This document shows positions 44,618-56,637 of a DNA stretch of 64,000 nt, piece after piece. The position numbers and the translations under genes were made by a program. Each line of letters starts with the position of its first letter. The first letter of the stretch is position 1. Source of the DNA: Arachis hypogaea (lineage: Eukaryota > Streptophyta > Magnoliopsida > Fabales > Fabaceae); assembly GCF_003086295.3 (NCBI RefSeq), contig NC_092045.1, positions 25,610,890-25,674,889 on the forward strand. The letters run 5' to 3'. Under the pieces are notes generated by a model, which saw only the letters and a list, made by a program, of their open reading frames with translations, searched no databases and had not been told where the DNA came from.

Positions 44618-46063
44618 AAAGAGATTAAAAAATCAAAGAGTCATAGGAGAATGGGGTTTATGAGCTGCAATCTACCTACATGGAGGCAACTAATGCAAAT
44701 GCCTCTATCTACTTGGACAAAAGTGAATCAACTCCCAAGAACATGTATGAGCACATAGAGTCAAAATAACAAGACAATTCATAAACTCTACCAATTCAAA
44801 CATCAAAGTGGAGTGTACATAACTTGCATGAAGAAAGCTCATGAAAGCCAGGAACAAGGTGTTGAGCATCAAACCCTCACTAGAAGTGTATCTGCTCTAG
44901 TCACTCTAGTGTATAGGGTTGACCACTCAATTCTCCTATAATCATGCTTTTCAAGATTTGTTTTTCATCTAACAATCAACAATTATCCAATGCATGCATA
45001 CATATATCATAAGGTCTTTCCATAGGTTCTAATGGGGCTAGGGTCAAGGTAAGGTTATATATGGCTAAGTGAGCTTGAAATTTGAACCTTTGATTAACTT
45101 AAGCTCTCACCTAACCTAAAACCTATACAATTCAAATACTAACCTAACTACCGATTCTTCACTTTTTTCACACACTCATGCATTCCCTTTTGATCACCAC
45201 ACATATGCATTGATTTTTATTGAACTTTACTTTGGGGGCATTTTGTCTCCTTTTTTTATTGCATTTCTTTTTTCTATATATTTTTTTCTCTTTTTCTATT
45301 TATTTATTTTTTCTTTCTATTTTTCTTTTGATATATATTTTTCTTTATTTTGTATTTTTTTGCAATCAAATATATACAAAAGTATCAATGCATATGGTTT
45401 AAACATAATTCATACATGAGTATGTACCCAATTCCCAATATTTTCAATGAAAAACTCCAAACACACTTTTTCCTCAACCAATGTCCCAAGTTTTTCCACA
45501 CTCGAATGATACACACACTCACTAGTCTAGACTAATCAAAGATCCAAATAAAGGACATTTATTGTTTTTCACTTAAAGGCTTGTAATGTGCTAAAATTGA
45601 GAACAAGAGGGGATTAAAATAAGCTCAAAATTAGCTAACAATGGTTGATGAATGGTAGGCTATTTGGGTATGTGAGCTAAATGAAATGATGGCCTCAATC
45701 ATATAAATGCATGTATACATAGAATAATGGACATAAAGAATCAAACAAATCAAAATTATAATCATAAAAAGAGAATAATCACACACAAGAATGAACATAA
45801 GTGGTTATAAGATGTAACCACACAATTGGGTTCAAAACTCACATGTTTGTGTTCTTAGCTCAAAAACCATGTTCCAGAATACATTCTTCAAGCAAGTTTA
45901 ACACAAAAAAAATTTTCCAAATTGGTAGGGTGCTCTAAAAATGATTTCTTGGAAAAGAAGTCATCACCCTAACCAAGTAGTCCTAACAAGAACAACTACC
46001 ATGAAAAAAGTGCTCCTAAACAAAAACTAGCCATGTAAATTATCCTAATTAACAAAAGAAAAA
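44618..46063 (-). other. Element G 3' non-coding region
   Basis: No coding is supported. It includes a T-rich block on the plus strand (45245-45360), which is an A/G-rich tract on the element's strand, in the same place as the purine tracts of A, B and C. Confidence 0.6.
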
Positions 46064-47364
46064 TCAAATTATGGGTGTTGAAAAGAAAGGGTTGTTACCT
46101 ACGGAAGTCGGTAAACGACCTTCCCACACTTTTGCACGGTCCTGCGTGCTATTGGTGATGCGCAAGGTGGGATTGAGATCGACATCTCCACTATCCATCT
46201 CTTGAGTGCTTGCTTCACTTTGGTCTGATGTGGATGTGAAAATGTTTGGCTCTTCCATATGTGGGTTAACACAACCCCAAAGCTTCTTCATGTAAGCGAA
46301 TTGGTGTTTGTACTGCCACTCATATCGATCGACTTTCGCAGTGAGCACAACAAGCAGTTGATGGGATGATTTATGTGATGCTAATGAAGTGGTAGGAATG
46401 GTGGAAGGAGGAGCCATGTCAAGGCTTGTAGTGTCTGCAGAAGGCTTAAGATATTTTCCGCTCGGAAGGATGTCGCCCTTCACCGGAATTATTGCCTTCG
46501 TGTCCTTAGCCTCGTGGCAGACATCAGCAGCAGCAACCAAATCTGTTACTAAGGTGGGAAATAGGAGGTTGCTCTTAGCATGGACATGACCCATTGCTTG
46601 TCTGATAAGGAGAGGGATGTTGACCGGCTTCTCAGTGCGTATGCACCAGACAAGAAGGGCTAAGTCCGCTGTGATAGAAGACTCATGAGTACTTGGAAGC
46701 ACATAGTGGGACAAGATTTGTGCCCATGCTCAAGCTTTCACAGTAAGCGTGCGTGCGTCAATGCACTTAGGCCGGAGCCTAAGTCTCCGTTGGGTCCAAT
46801 GTGATTCCGATTCGGTGATGACCCTAAGGATAGAATCCCAATCAAAACCAAATTCATTGCATTGACGTAGGACCTCTTGGTAACCATCTATCCCATCCGC
46901 CACTGGCAAGACCTTAAGTATCCCTTGAATGGCTTCTTCCAAAATGGGGACTTGCTTCTGGCGCACAAAGACTGATTAAAGAGAAAGTGAGTGGTAGTTA
47001 TAGTAAAACTCCACCACCCAAGAAAGATTGGCTTCCTGCGGTTTTCTCATGAGGAATTCCCATTGTCGCCTCTCAATGTGGGGCATCACACACTGAATAA
47101 TGTGCTCCGGAGGGGCGAGAAGATGTTCAGAATGATAATTTCTTTCAACCACAGCGGGGAACATGAGCTCACAATAGCGGTTAGGAAACCTTGTGGGGTT
47201 CTTCGCAGGGTTGCCCTTCTCTTGTTCATCAACATGATGCTTTTCACCCTTTTGGAGAGAGGCTTAGCTTGTGGTGCATGGTGCGCCTTGGTGGTTGACC
47301 TTTAAGGTGCCCTTTTTGTGGACGGGTTTTTCGACGCCTTTTCCTTACCTTTTTTGGTGGCCAT
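46064..47364 (-). pseudogene. Element G accessory ORF, with stops
   Basis: The start ATG 47364 (MATKKGKEKASK) has the basic N-terminus seen in C. Conserved blocks can be followed in pieces: about 47164-46976 (an HIERRQWEFL stretch), 46966-46730 and 46714-46064, separated by stops and at least one frameshift. The last block has an acidic Ser/Thr-rich tail. It resembles the same uncharacterised plant transposon-protein domain as the C ORF (about 28647) but is a different subfamily. It is nonfunctional as it stands. Confidence 0.65.
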
Positions 47365-48474
47365 CCTAAAAAAGGAAGGAAAAGAGAGAACATTAAACTC
47401 AAAGAGACAACACTTGGAGAATAACATGGAGTGAGAAACAATGCCACAAAGGAATAAAGCGTCTTGAAGACATGACAGCTGCAACATGTAAACAAGACAA
47501 CAACATAATCATGGGGCATATCACTAGCATGAGATGCAAGAGTAAGAGAGGCATGCAAGTATAAGGCATGAGAAGAATAACCTCAAGCATCATGAATAAC
47601 ACAAAGTAACATATGCAAGAAGGATAATAAGCACAAGAAAATCATTCACCTAGTCTAACTCTAAGACAATGAAGCATGCAATGGAATAAGGTGGAGTTAG
47701 AGAAAGTGGGATCACAAATCTTGCAATATGTTATAAAGAAGCAATTCATGGGTACTGAGCATAAGGATGGTAAATATGAAGCATAATAGGCTCAATGCAC
47801 ATAAAAAAAAGCAAGTATATGAGAAAGAAGCACTAAGTTGAAAGCATAATGTCAAATTGGAACCAAGAACTCATTGGTGCTTTTTAACAGATACTTGGAG
47901 TGCATCACCTAAATAATAAGCAAGTTGGAAGAATTCAAAAATGTAACATCCCAAAATGAAATACCAAACATAAAAACAACACCACATAATCACAAAGGAG
48001 TTAAGAGATAACAAAATAGCCCATCAATGCATGAGATAGTTCAAAGTTCAACATCCATGGAAAAATATAAAAAGAAAGAAAGAAATATACAAGAATGGAT
48101 TAATTAAAATGCAACTAAGAAGAAATGGAAGAGAGGAATTAAATGTAACTAATAAGAGAAAAATGCAAACAAAAAAGGAGAACGGAATGGATAAAAACCT
48201 TGAGAAGAGGAACAAGGCAAAGTAGAGTGCAAGTGAAGATAGGAGAAGAGAAAGGAAAAAGAGAAAATGTGGGACCGCCGGTGGTTGAAGTCGCCGATGG
48301 TAGTCGGCGGAGACAAGGTGGTAAAAAGATGAAAGAAGAAAATAGGAATGAATAGAAGAGGGAAGGTAAGGAAAGAAGAGAGAACAGGGCGCGCTGCTCA
48401 TTAGCTGCGTCGGGCACGCGACGCGTGCGCGCCGTCCACGTGTATGCGTGGATGGTAGAAATGGAAAAGGACGC
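47365..48474 (-). other. Element G spacer upstream of the accessory ORF, with palindrome array
   Basis: No coding is supported. An ACGCGTGCGCGCC-type cluster lies at about 48405-48455, right beside the family-H insertion point. The same array type resumes at about 54310. Confidence 0.55.
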
Positions 48475-49960
48475 TGATGAGTCCATATTTTTCAATATAT
48501 TTTGACTAAATTTGGATGGATTCTAGCGTATGAACTCACACTTAAGCACCCAAATAGCATACTTTTGTGTTTGATCCCTAATTTTATCCTAAATGTGAAA
48601 ACATGCGTTTTAATGCATAGATTAGTGATTTTTAATTTCACTTTTATGTCATTCGATGCCGTGATATGGTTTGTGAGTGATTTCAGACCTTAGAGGTAAG
48701 AATGGTTGGCCAAAAGTGGAAGAAAGCATGTGTAAGGGAAAAAACATGAAGAAAACAAGGAAAAGCACACACAGCGAAGTGTGCGTGCGCACAACCCTGC
48801 GTGCGTACGCACAAGCAAGAATTTCCATGTGTGCGTGCGCACAGGTTCCTGCACGTGATTTCATTAATGGAACATGTGCTGCACGAATTTGGAGGCCTCT
48901 TGGCCCATTTTGGAAGGCTGGAAGGCTGAATTTTGAGGCTATATCAAGGGAGAATCAACATATATGAGGGATTAGCTTTTTATTAGGGTTTTTACATAGT
49001 TTCTTATAATATTAGGAGTAGGAGTAGTGTAGAATAGAGAGCTCTCCTAGGGTTTATGTAGTTTTCATTTCCATTTCAATTGTAGCATTTTATAGCAATT
49101 TCCTTTTCAATTAAAGTACTTTTAATTTCATTTCCTTTTGGTTTAAGTTACTTTGTTCATATTGCACTTTTGTGTTTCTTGAAATTTTGATTGATAAATT
49201 CTATGTTCCATGTTCCCTTTATGTTTGATTTCTTGTTCATATTTAGTTTTCTTGGTAGTTGGTTATAGTTCTCTAATTTTCCTTGCAATTTTCCATGTTT
49301 TGATTTTATGCACACCAATTGTTTGTGAAAATGCCAACTCTAGATTTGAGTAGATTTTCACACCTTGACTTGAAATTCGAGTTTCTAGGATACTAGAGTC
49401 ATAATGTCTGACATTTAGTGGTAATTCTTGGGGAGTTAGTTGACTCTTATTTCCATTGACGCTAGCCTTTTATCAACTAGTTTGGTAAGTTGGCTAGGAC
49501 TTATGGATTAAGGTCAATTATGCTTGCTTGACTTACCCCTCTATGATTGGGGTTGACTAGGCAAGACTAACTCATGACAATTACCATAGTTATGGTTATA
49601 GCAATGATAGGATTCCTTGGATTCTCATTCTCAAGTCAAGGCCTTTTTTATGCATTTATAGCACCTTCATTAGTTTTGATCTTGCATTCCTTTTACTTGC
49701 ATTAATTACCAATTTTGATAATCTCTTAGTTCTTTTATTCTTAAGTTCGTTAAATCTTTAGTTCCTTAATTGCAAAACCCCTTTTCCTCACAACCGAAAG
49801 CGTATAACACTTCAATTGCATCCTAGGAAAGAACGACCCGAGGTTGAAGTACTCTTGATCTCAGTTATTTGATTTGAATTTAAACATTTGATTTGAGAAT
49901 TAATTGTTGGTCTAGACTATACTTTCAATGACGGAATTCTATTTTGTGGAAATCTAGATC
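48475..49960 (+). repeat. Family-H LTR, plus orientation, lacking its last about 25 bp
   Basis: It starts TGATGAGTCCATATTTTTC. It carries TGTGCGTGCGCACA palindromes (48778-48852). It stops after CTAGATC, where the intact LTR end (52160-52183) continues ACCAAATAATTCTCTTCGTCA. Confidence 0.7.
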
Positions 49961-51212
49961 GACGAAGAGAATTATTTGGTGATCTAGGTTTTCTCTAAAT
50001 AGAAGAATTCATTCGTTGTAAGTATAGCCTAGATCAACAAGTAATTCTCCATCAAATTTAAATCTCAGAAGATGTCACAACCAAAACACAATAACCGAGA
50101 GTATTTAGACTCTCGGGTCGTTCTCTCTAGGAATTGCAATTAAGTGTCATTATTGGCTATGAGGGAACAATGGGGATTGGATGATGGCAAGGGAATGTAA
50201 ATAGCAAGAAATGTAAATATGCAAGAAAGTAACTTGATGTGCAAGTAATTTAAAATGAACATGCAAGTAAAAGTAATGCAATTGGATATTAAATACTAAA
50301 AGAGCTCTTGGTGAGGATTGGGTAATTAGGGGTTGCTATCCTAGTTGTAGACCACAAACATGATGATTGTGTGTGGATTAATCCCAATTAGTCAACCCTA
50401 CGTCGAGAATAAGTCAAAAGGGTATAATTAACCTCAATCCACAAGTCCTAGCCAACTCACTAATTAACTTAGTGAAAGACTAGCATTAGTGGAAACCAAG
50501 TCAATTAACAACCCTCACACAATGTGGAATGGACATCCACCACTCAAGTTCACCAAAACCACACAATTTCCTAACCAAGAGTGAGAAAAACTATGTAAAA
50601 ACCCAACCAAGCATTTTATCAAACACTTGGTGGGTATGAAAAGAAAGCATAGTAAATGACAAGAAATAGTAAATACTACAACTACCAAGCAAGGAAAATA
50701 AAGATAGCATCTCAACAAAGCAATAAAAGAGGCATGAAACATAAAATTGCATTAAAAATAAATTAAAATAACAAGAGTGAAAATATATAAAAATGGCAAG
50801 AATGGAGAAAATGACAAGATAAATAATGAAATTAAGACAAGAGAACAAGGAAAGGTAGAAGAAACTGGATTAAAACAAGAATTAAAAAGGAGAGTTACAA
50901 AGAAAATAAACTAAAAACCCTAATTTCTAGAGAGAAGGGGGGAGCTTCTCTCTCTAGAAAATAACCTACATAATGCTAAACTAACCCCAATTTCTCCCCC
51001 CTTTCACATGGAGTGAGGCCCTCTTAGATATAGGAAGAATCAGCTTCAGAAAGTCCAAAAACTGGGCTCTGGAGGCCCAGAAATCGCCCCTAGCAATTTC
51101 CATTAAATGAGTCACGCGCTGAGACCTGTGCGTATGCACAGGTGTGTGCGCACGCACACATGCTGATTTTCCTCGTGCGTACGCACGGGACGTTGTGCGT
51201 ACGCACACATGG
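49961..51212 (-). repeat. Family-H LTR, minus orientation, 5' part missing
   Basis: It begins GACGAAGAGAATTATTTGG, the reverse complement of the H LTR end minus one base, and continues to a TGTGCGTACGCACA array at 51118-51212. It is fused tail-to-tail to the plus-strand H LTR. Confidence 0.7.
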
Positions 51213-51889
51213 GTTTAACATTCAGTGCATGAGTATGTACCCAATTCCCAATATTTTGACAAAAATATAACAACGCCCTTTTATCCCAACCAATGTTTCC
51301 AAACTTCCCAAACTTGAATGATAAACACATTCACTAGTCTGAGCTAATCAAAGATCCAAACAAGAGACATTTATTATTTTCCGCTTTAAGGCTTGTAATG
51401 TGCTAAAATTAAGCACAAATGGGTTTAGCATAGGCTCAAAGTTGGCTAACAATAAAAGATAAAAGGTAGGCTATTTGGGTATTTGAGCTTTTTGAAACAA
51501 TGGCCTCAATCATATACATGCATTCATACACAAAATAATAGACATATAGATTCATGCAAATCAAAGATTACACTCATAAAAGGAGTTTATCACTCAAGAA
51601 CAAACTTTATGGTTGAAGATGTGCAACCCTACAATTAAAGCTCAAATCTCACAAGGTTTGTTGTTCTAGCTCTTTTTCTATGTTCTATGAAAAGGGATAC
51701 TTCAAGCGAGTTGAAAGAAAACAATTTCAATTCAATCAATAGCATGCCCGAAAAGGGATTTCATAAAAATTTCTTGTTGTTTTTACCAAACTTATTCAAT
51801 CTAACATGCACATGCAAGTATTTACTACCATAATACTATGAGCATTAAAGAAATATATACCAACAAACCAAGCAAAGTGCAAATAACGG
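51213..51889 (-). mobile_element. Fragment of a B/G-like 3' non-coding region, minus strand
   Basis: It begins with GAGTATGTACCCAATTCCCA, which also occurs at about 45418, and is similar to about 45405-46050 of element G. The PPT and LTR start that should precede it are deleted. No coding. Confidence 0.6.
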
Positions 51890-52183
51890 CGTAAACTTAC
51901 ACATATGCATTTACTTTCTTGCATATTTACATTTCTTGCTATTTATATTCCCTTGCCATCATTCAATCCCCCTTGTTCCCTCATAGCCAATAATGACACT
52001 TAATTGCAATTTCTAGAGAGAATGACCCGGGAGTCTAAATGCTCTTGGTTATTGTGTTTTGATTGTGACATCTTTTGAGATTTAAATTTGATGGAGAATT
52101 ACTTGTTGATCTAGGCTATACTTACAATGAATGAATTCTTCTATTTAGAGAAAACCTAGATCACCAAATAATTCTCTTCGTCA
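51890..52183 (+). repeat. Family-H LTR 3' end, plus orientation
   Basis: The last about 290 bp of an H LTR, ending CTCTTCGTCA just before a PBS. It is an inverted repeat of about 49961-50270. Confidence 0.7.
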
Positions 52184-52188
52184 AATTT

Positions 52189-52206
52189 TGGCGCCGTCGC
52201 CGGGGA
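52189..52206 (+). promoter_or_regulatory. Family-H primer-binding site
   Basis: TGGCGCCGTCGCCGGGGA lies 5 bases after the LTR end, one base from the E/C site. Confidence 0.8.
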
Positions 52207-54300
52207 GTTGCAATGGTGTTGTGTTATTGGCTATTGTATATATGTTAATATGTAAATAGCTTGTTTTGATTGATTGCTTGTTTTTGCTAGTTTTAGGAGT
52301 TCATTTTACTTGTTCTTATTATCTTTGGTTTTTATTTCCTTTTTATCCTATGAATTCTTACCCATTGCATTGTGACTTTTGTGCTATTGTGCCATAGGAA
52401 TTGGGAATTTCAATTGCTTGTTACCTACATAGAATGAAAGAAATTCACAACAAGATGTGGGTGCACAAGCTTTGGAGTCTCAAAAGCCTTGGAGAATACA
52501 AGCTTGGTTGGGATTTTAAGGAGGTTTGATGAGAGCTCTCCATAAGTCCAACTTAAGGACATTAAACCAAAGTGCTAGGTGGGAGACACCCACCATGGCA
52601 ACATCTTTCCTATCCCTTCTCTTTGTTTATAGTCTTGGTTTTTTGCATTTTTGTTTATCTTAGTTATCTTAAGATTAGTTTAATTTTGAATTTAGTTGGT
52701 TGATTTTAGTATGGATCATGATTTTTTGAAGTTTTGAATGTTTGGGGTTGAATTTTGGTTGAGCTAAAGTTGAGTGCATTAGATTTTGAAAGAAAAATTT
52801 TCGGAAAACAGGGCATCTGTGCGTGCGCACACACTTGTGCGCACGCATGCAATTTCTATTTCCTGCGTCCTTTGAGTACGCACCGTACGCACACTCGTAT
52901 ACATGCCCTCTGTTTGGAGCGCTCGCACCTTTTGTGCGTGCGCATCCCTATGTTCTTGCACCTTGTGCGTGCGCACGCGATTGTGCGTACGCACACAACC
53001 TTCTTTTTTGCTTCTCTGTGTGGCCGCACAGGCTTGTGCGGCCGCACGCCAACTTGCATCCCTTCTGGTGGGAGCGTTGGCACAACCTGTGCGCGTCAAC
53101 CCCAACCCTTTTTGTTCCTGTGCGCGCGCATGTACCTATGTGCGCATGCACACATGATCCTTGTGAAAAAAAAGAAAAAAAAACCTGTGCGTGCGCACAC
53201 CTCTTACACCCCTTCTGTCCGAAGCGTTCGCACGACTTGTGTAAGCACACACGCCCCCTGTTTAACCTTTTTATGATGCACAGGTGCTGTTTTGGGAAAC
53301 ATTCCTATTCCACTTTAAATAAGCCCTAACGCACTTCCCGCCCACTCCAGCCCTCTCTTCTCTTTCTTTTACCTTATTTTCTACTTGTTTTTCTTCATTT
53401 TCATTGCATCTCATTTTTATTCTAGTAGTTATATTATTTTTGGTCTACTTGCTCGTTAAATGAATAAGTTGCAAGTGTTTATTTGATATTGATTGGGTTA
53501 CTTGTCGATTAAATTTCATCGATGCACTTGTACTTTACCTTCAATTACTATCACCTAATTAGATTTGCACATTTGCATTTTATTGCATATTAGGTGAACT
53601 TTTTATGAGTGCACATGGAATTTAGCAAATTGAATTGAGTTGCTTGTGTACTATGGATTTTAAATTAATATAATCACATCACAAGGTCCTTGTTTCTTGT
53701 TGATTCTTTGCATTTGTTTGAGTTGACTTGGCTTGATTCTATCAAGACTTGTCACTTTTTGTAATAAACACCTTAACCATGTGATTATTTGATTTTTTCC
53801 TAAGGATGAATAAGTAATTCTCTTTTCATCATTGCATTGGTTATTGTTTGTTGTGCTAATTTACATCACTTTTGCACTTTCACTTGCACACCTTCAATAT
53901 CCAATATTTCCTAAATTCAATTCACTCTTGTTGTAATTGCCTAAGCTTGCTTGTGTTTAATTGATGCTCATCTCTTGCTTGCATCTTAGGCCATTTAATT
54001 GAGAAATTTGTGCTTACTTTTGATTATATGGATGCCCTTTTAACCGGCCGTTGTGTGTGTTCCAATTGCGCGCATAATTGGAATACACACACGGCTTATC
54101 TCATTTTCATCATACCACACCACTATGGAAACTTCCTCAATTAGATGCTTATTTACTCCTTCATTTACCTTTTTACTTGCGCTATGCTTTTTACTTATAA
54201 GTTATTCATTCATTTTGAGGATGAGACATAAAGGCAAGGAGCCAGGAGAGGAGGAGGATGCCGAAAAGGGAGATGCCAAGAATGCATTGAGATTGGCAAG
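52207..54300 (+). mobile_element. Family-H internal region, non-autonomous and truncated
   Basis: A short gag-like start (about 52351) is followed within 200 bp by the end-of-pol hairpin GGTGGG-AGACA-CCCACC (52578-52594), so gag and pol are almost wholly deleted. Then come a TGTGCGTnCGCACA array (52819-53250), T-rich leader-like sequence, and the basic/acidic start of an accessory ORF (ATG 54221, MRHKGKEPGEEEDAEKGD). The copy ends near 54300 without a 3' LTR. The exact right edge is not clear. Confidence 0.6.
52819..53250 (+). repeat. TGTGCGTnCGCACA palindrome array in the H spacer
   Basis: About ten units such as TGTGCGTGCGCACA, TTGTGCGTACGCACA and TTGTGCGGCCGCAC are separated by 20-40 bp. 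The type is the same as in both H LTRs. It gives Cys/His/Arg-rich frames on both strands that are not genes. Confidence 0.85.
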
Positions 54301-54309
54301 TTATACATG

Positions 54310-54855
54310 TGACACGCACGCATGGAAACAGTTGTGCGCTACGCACAGAGGCAATATAAAACTCGCACAACTCTCGGGTTTTTGTACTGGGAGTTGGCTG
54401 CAGGCCAAACGATGCGCACGCGTCAGGTGACGCGCACGCGTCAGGTGACGCGCACGCGTGGATGGTCAAAATGGAAAGCGATGTGTAAGCATTTCCCACA
54501 CTTACGTATTGGTGGCAGTTGTGCTCCCTGCATAGTTTTTGCACTATATTCGCATAACTCTCGGGTTTTTTTACCGGGAGTTGTGGAAGCGTAATCGACG
54601 CGTTCGCGTCACCCACACTTGTGCGTGGGTTGTGCAAAAAAATTGGGGATGCACGTGTGTCAGCCACACTTACGCGTGGATGCGCGAAACAGAAAGGGAC
54701 ACGTACGCATCAAGAAACGCGCACGCATGAAAGGGGTTGTGCATAGGGCACATTGTCAACATACTTCTCGCACAATTCTCGGATTTTTGTAGCAAGAGTT
54801 GCAGAAGTGCCATAGACACGCACGCGTCATCCACGCTTGTGCATGGATACCCCCT
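54310..54855. repeat. Palindrome array with three about 200-bp repeats, probably element G spacer
   Basis: ACGCGTnnGCGT-type units include an 18-bp direct repeat (GGTGACGCGCACGCGTCA region, 54420-54465). Three copies of an AACTCTCGGGTTTTTnnACnGGGAGTTG-like unit start at about 54363, 54555 and 54773. The array type fits element G rather than H. Confidence 0.6.
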
Positions 54856-55207
54856 TTTTTTTTAACATGAACATGAAGAAATGCATTTTCAAAACAATCT
54901 TGGCAATCATTCAAGCTAAATAAGTCAAAAACACTCAAAAATCCATGCAATACTCAAAATGAAGTGTTTTTTTCAACATTATGAATTCAACCTAACCAAG
55001 ATCAATCGAAATCTTCATGAATATCTTAACCAAGCCAAACAAAATCAAGCATACTTAGATAAACTCACCAAAACTAAGCAATCACAAAATTATGTAAAGA
55101 ATATAAAAATTACATGCAAGAGATATACAAAAGGAAGATCTTACCATGGTGGGGTGTCTCCCACTTAGCACTTTTCTTTAACGTCCTTAAGTTGGACGGT
55201 CATGGGC
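54856..55207 (-). other. Element G region after integrase, with end-of-pol hairpin
   Basis: Minus strand: GTGGG-AGACAC-CCCAC at about 55164-55148 stands just after the integrase end. The rest is A-rich on the plus strand without coding. Confidence 0.55.
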
Positions 55208-56042
55208 TCAGATCTCTTCGCCTTCGGGTGCATCCTCCAAAAGGAACACCTCAACTTCTTTGTTGCTTTTCATCTTCTCTCCATGATAAAGCTTCAGACG
55301 GTGACTGTTAACTTTGAAGATTGTGGGGCTTGAAGGGTGACTCAAGTGAAAAACCCCATATGGCTCAGCCTTCTCCACTCTATACGGTCCTTCCCACCTT
55401 GATCTTAACTTTTCTGGCATCAACCTCAATCTAGAGTTGTAGAGGAGGACGAGATCCCCAGCTCTAAACTCTCTTCTCTTGATATGCTTATCATGCACCA
55501 CCTTCATCCTCTCTTTGTAGAGCCTTGAATTCTCATAAGCTTCCAATCGAAGGCACTCCAATTCTACTAGCTGTAACTTCCTTTTGATTCCGCCTTCAAT
55601 CCTGAGTTGCACTCTTTTACGGCCCAATAAGCCTTGTGCTCCACCTCACCAGAAGATGGCAAGCCTTTCCATAGACCAGCCGGAACGGTCTCATGCCGAT
55701 TGGTGTCTTGTAGGCCGTCCAGTAGGCCCATAGCGCATCTCCAAGCTTAGAACTCCAATCCCTCCTATAAGGCTTCAAAATTTTCTCCAATATGCGCTTG
55801 ATTTCTCAGTTGGAGACTTCGACTTGGCCATCTGTTTGGGGATGGTAGGCCGTAGCCACCTTGTGAATGATGCCGTACTTCTTCATCAACCCTGCCATTC
55901 TCTTGTTACAAAAATGAGAGCCTTGATCATTCACGATTACTCGTGGTGTTCCAAAGTGACAAATGATATTATTCCAAACAAAAGAAAGAACCACATTAGC
56001 ATCATCATTACGGGTGGGAATCGCTTCCACCCATTTGGAAAC
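55208..56042 (-). pseudogene. INT: Element G integrase 3' half, broken
   Basis: Minus strand: catalytic-core blocks SKWVEAIPTRND, NDQGSHFCN (second Asp) and YHPQTDGQVEVSN (Glu of the D-35-E triad) lie at about 56035-55806. Stops and frame changes follow (55628-55805), then an open C-terminal part (55627-55208) with the GDLVLLYNSRL, KLRSRWEGPY and VNSHRLKLY blocks typical of Athila/Tat integrase tails. The first Asp and zinc finger are cut off by LTR I. It shows that the G family once encoded its own integrase. Confidence 0.85.
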
Positions 56043-56584
56043 TGTTCATACCCTGGGTCGAGCTGACCGACCCGGGATGTTCAACAGACAAAGCGACCGA
56101 CCTTTTCAGGTCAGGACAACCCGACCACTTCCCAAAGAGCTCGGTCAAGTCCCCAGAAAGCGCAAAGAAGGGACCAAATAGAGGAACACGCCCCAAATCC
56201 TAAGGTAGCCCAAGCCTACAGAAAGAAGGGCGGTTCCCTTAAAAGATAAAGATGACCTCACTTAAAGATAAGATAAAGATAAGATAAGATAACTAACTTA
56301 TCTTATCCACAGAAGGCCACATCTCACCATTATAAATACACTGGAGCACCCAGGTATAACTCATACTCTGATTCTACTCAATACCTGCTTAATACCCTTG
56401 CTAACTTAAGCATCGGAGTCCCTTGCAGGTATCCCCCGGGGACGAAGGATCAGCAGCACTTTCAAGTGTCATAAGTCGGACACACAAGCTCCGGCGACTA
56501 TAAACCCGCTAGACACATCGGCTCCGACCAACGCAGAAGATCTCGACCGAGATCGACCTATAGTTTCAGGTAACCCTTGGAACA
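56043..56584 (+). repeat. Element I 5' LTR, 542 bp
   Basis: It starts TGTTCATACCC and ends CTTGGAACA directly before a PBS. It contains GATAAGATAAGATA repeats (about 56262-56292) and the TATA box TATAAATA (56331-56338). It is unlike the other LTR families here; its shortness and GC content suggest another Ty3/gypsy lineage (Tat-like by guess). Confidence 0.75.
56331..56338 (+). promoter_or_regulatory. TATA box of LTR I
   Basis: TATAAATA about 250 bp before the LTR end, the strongest TATA match in the right half of the window. Confidence 0.65.
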
Positions 56585-56585
56585 T

Positions 56586-56637
56586 TGGCGCCGTTGCTGG
56601 GGAGCCTGGAAGTCATCCCAACACCATGGCGGACAAC
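56586..56637 (+). mobile_element. Element I PBS and first four gag codons, cut by element E
   Basis: PBS TGGCGCCGTTGCTGGGGA (56586-56603), then ACACCATGGCGGACAAC, where ATG 56626 is the likely gag start. Element E's LTR begins right after the fourth codon; the 5 bp before it, ACAAC, are the expected TSD. The rest of element I should lie beyond E. Confidence 0.65.

Larger units (their letters stand above)
43050..56042 (-). mobile_element. Element G: B-related autonomous-type element on the minus strand, multiply interrupted
   Basis: Read on the minus strand: integrase (56042 to 55208), end-of-pol hairpin (about 55164), spacer array (54855 to about 54310, then 48455 to 48405), accessory ORF (47364 to 46064), 3' non-coding, PPT (44594-44580) and 3' LTR (44579 to 43050). 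The family-H cluster interrupts the spacer, and LTR I cuts it at 56042. The LTR start TGATAAACAGC is related to the B LTR. The gag, RT and 5' LTR must lie beyond the window. The left flank CTTCA (43045-43049) is the presumed TSD. Confidence 0.75.

Noticed and set aside
46064..46714. Independent host gene on the minus strand
   Set aside because: It is the last open block of a broken accessory ORF in element G, in the right place and orientation between spacer and PPT.
52755..53329. Several overlapping Cys/His/Arg-rich frames of 75-173 codons
   Set aside because: They are translations of the TGTGCGTnCGCACA array in all frames; a palindromic CpG array is open on both strands by composition.
54053..54430. 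125-codon frame taken as a gene from its first ATG
   Set aside because: Only the part from ATG 54221 resembles the accessory-ORF start; the rest is upstream non-coding and palindrome array.
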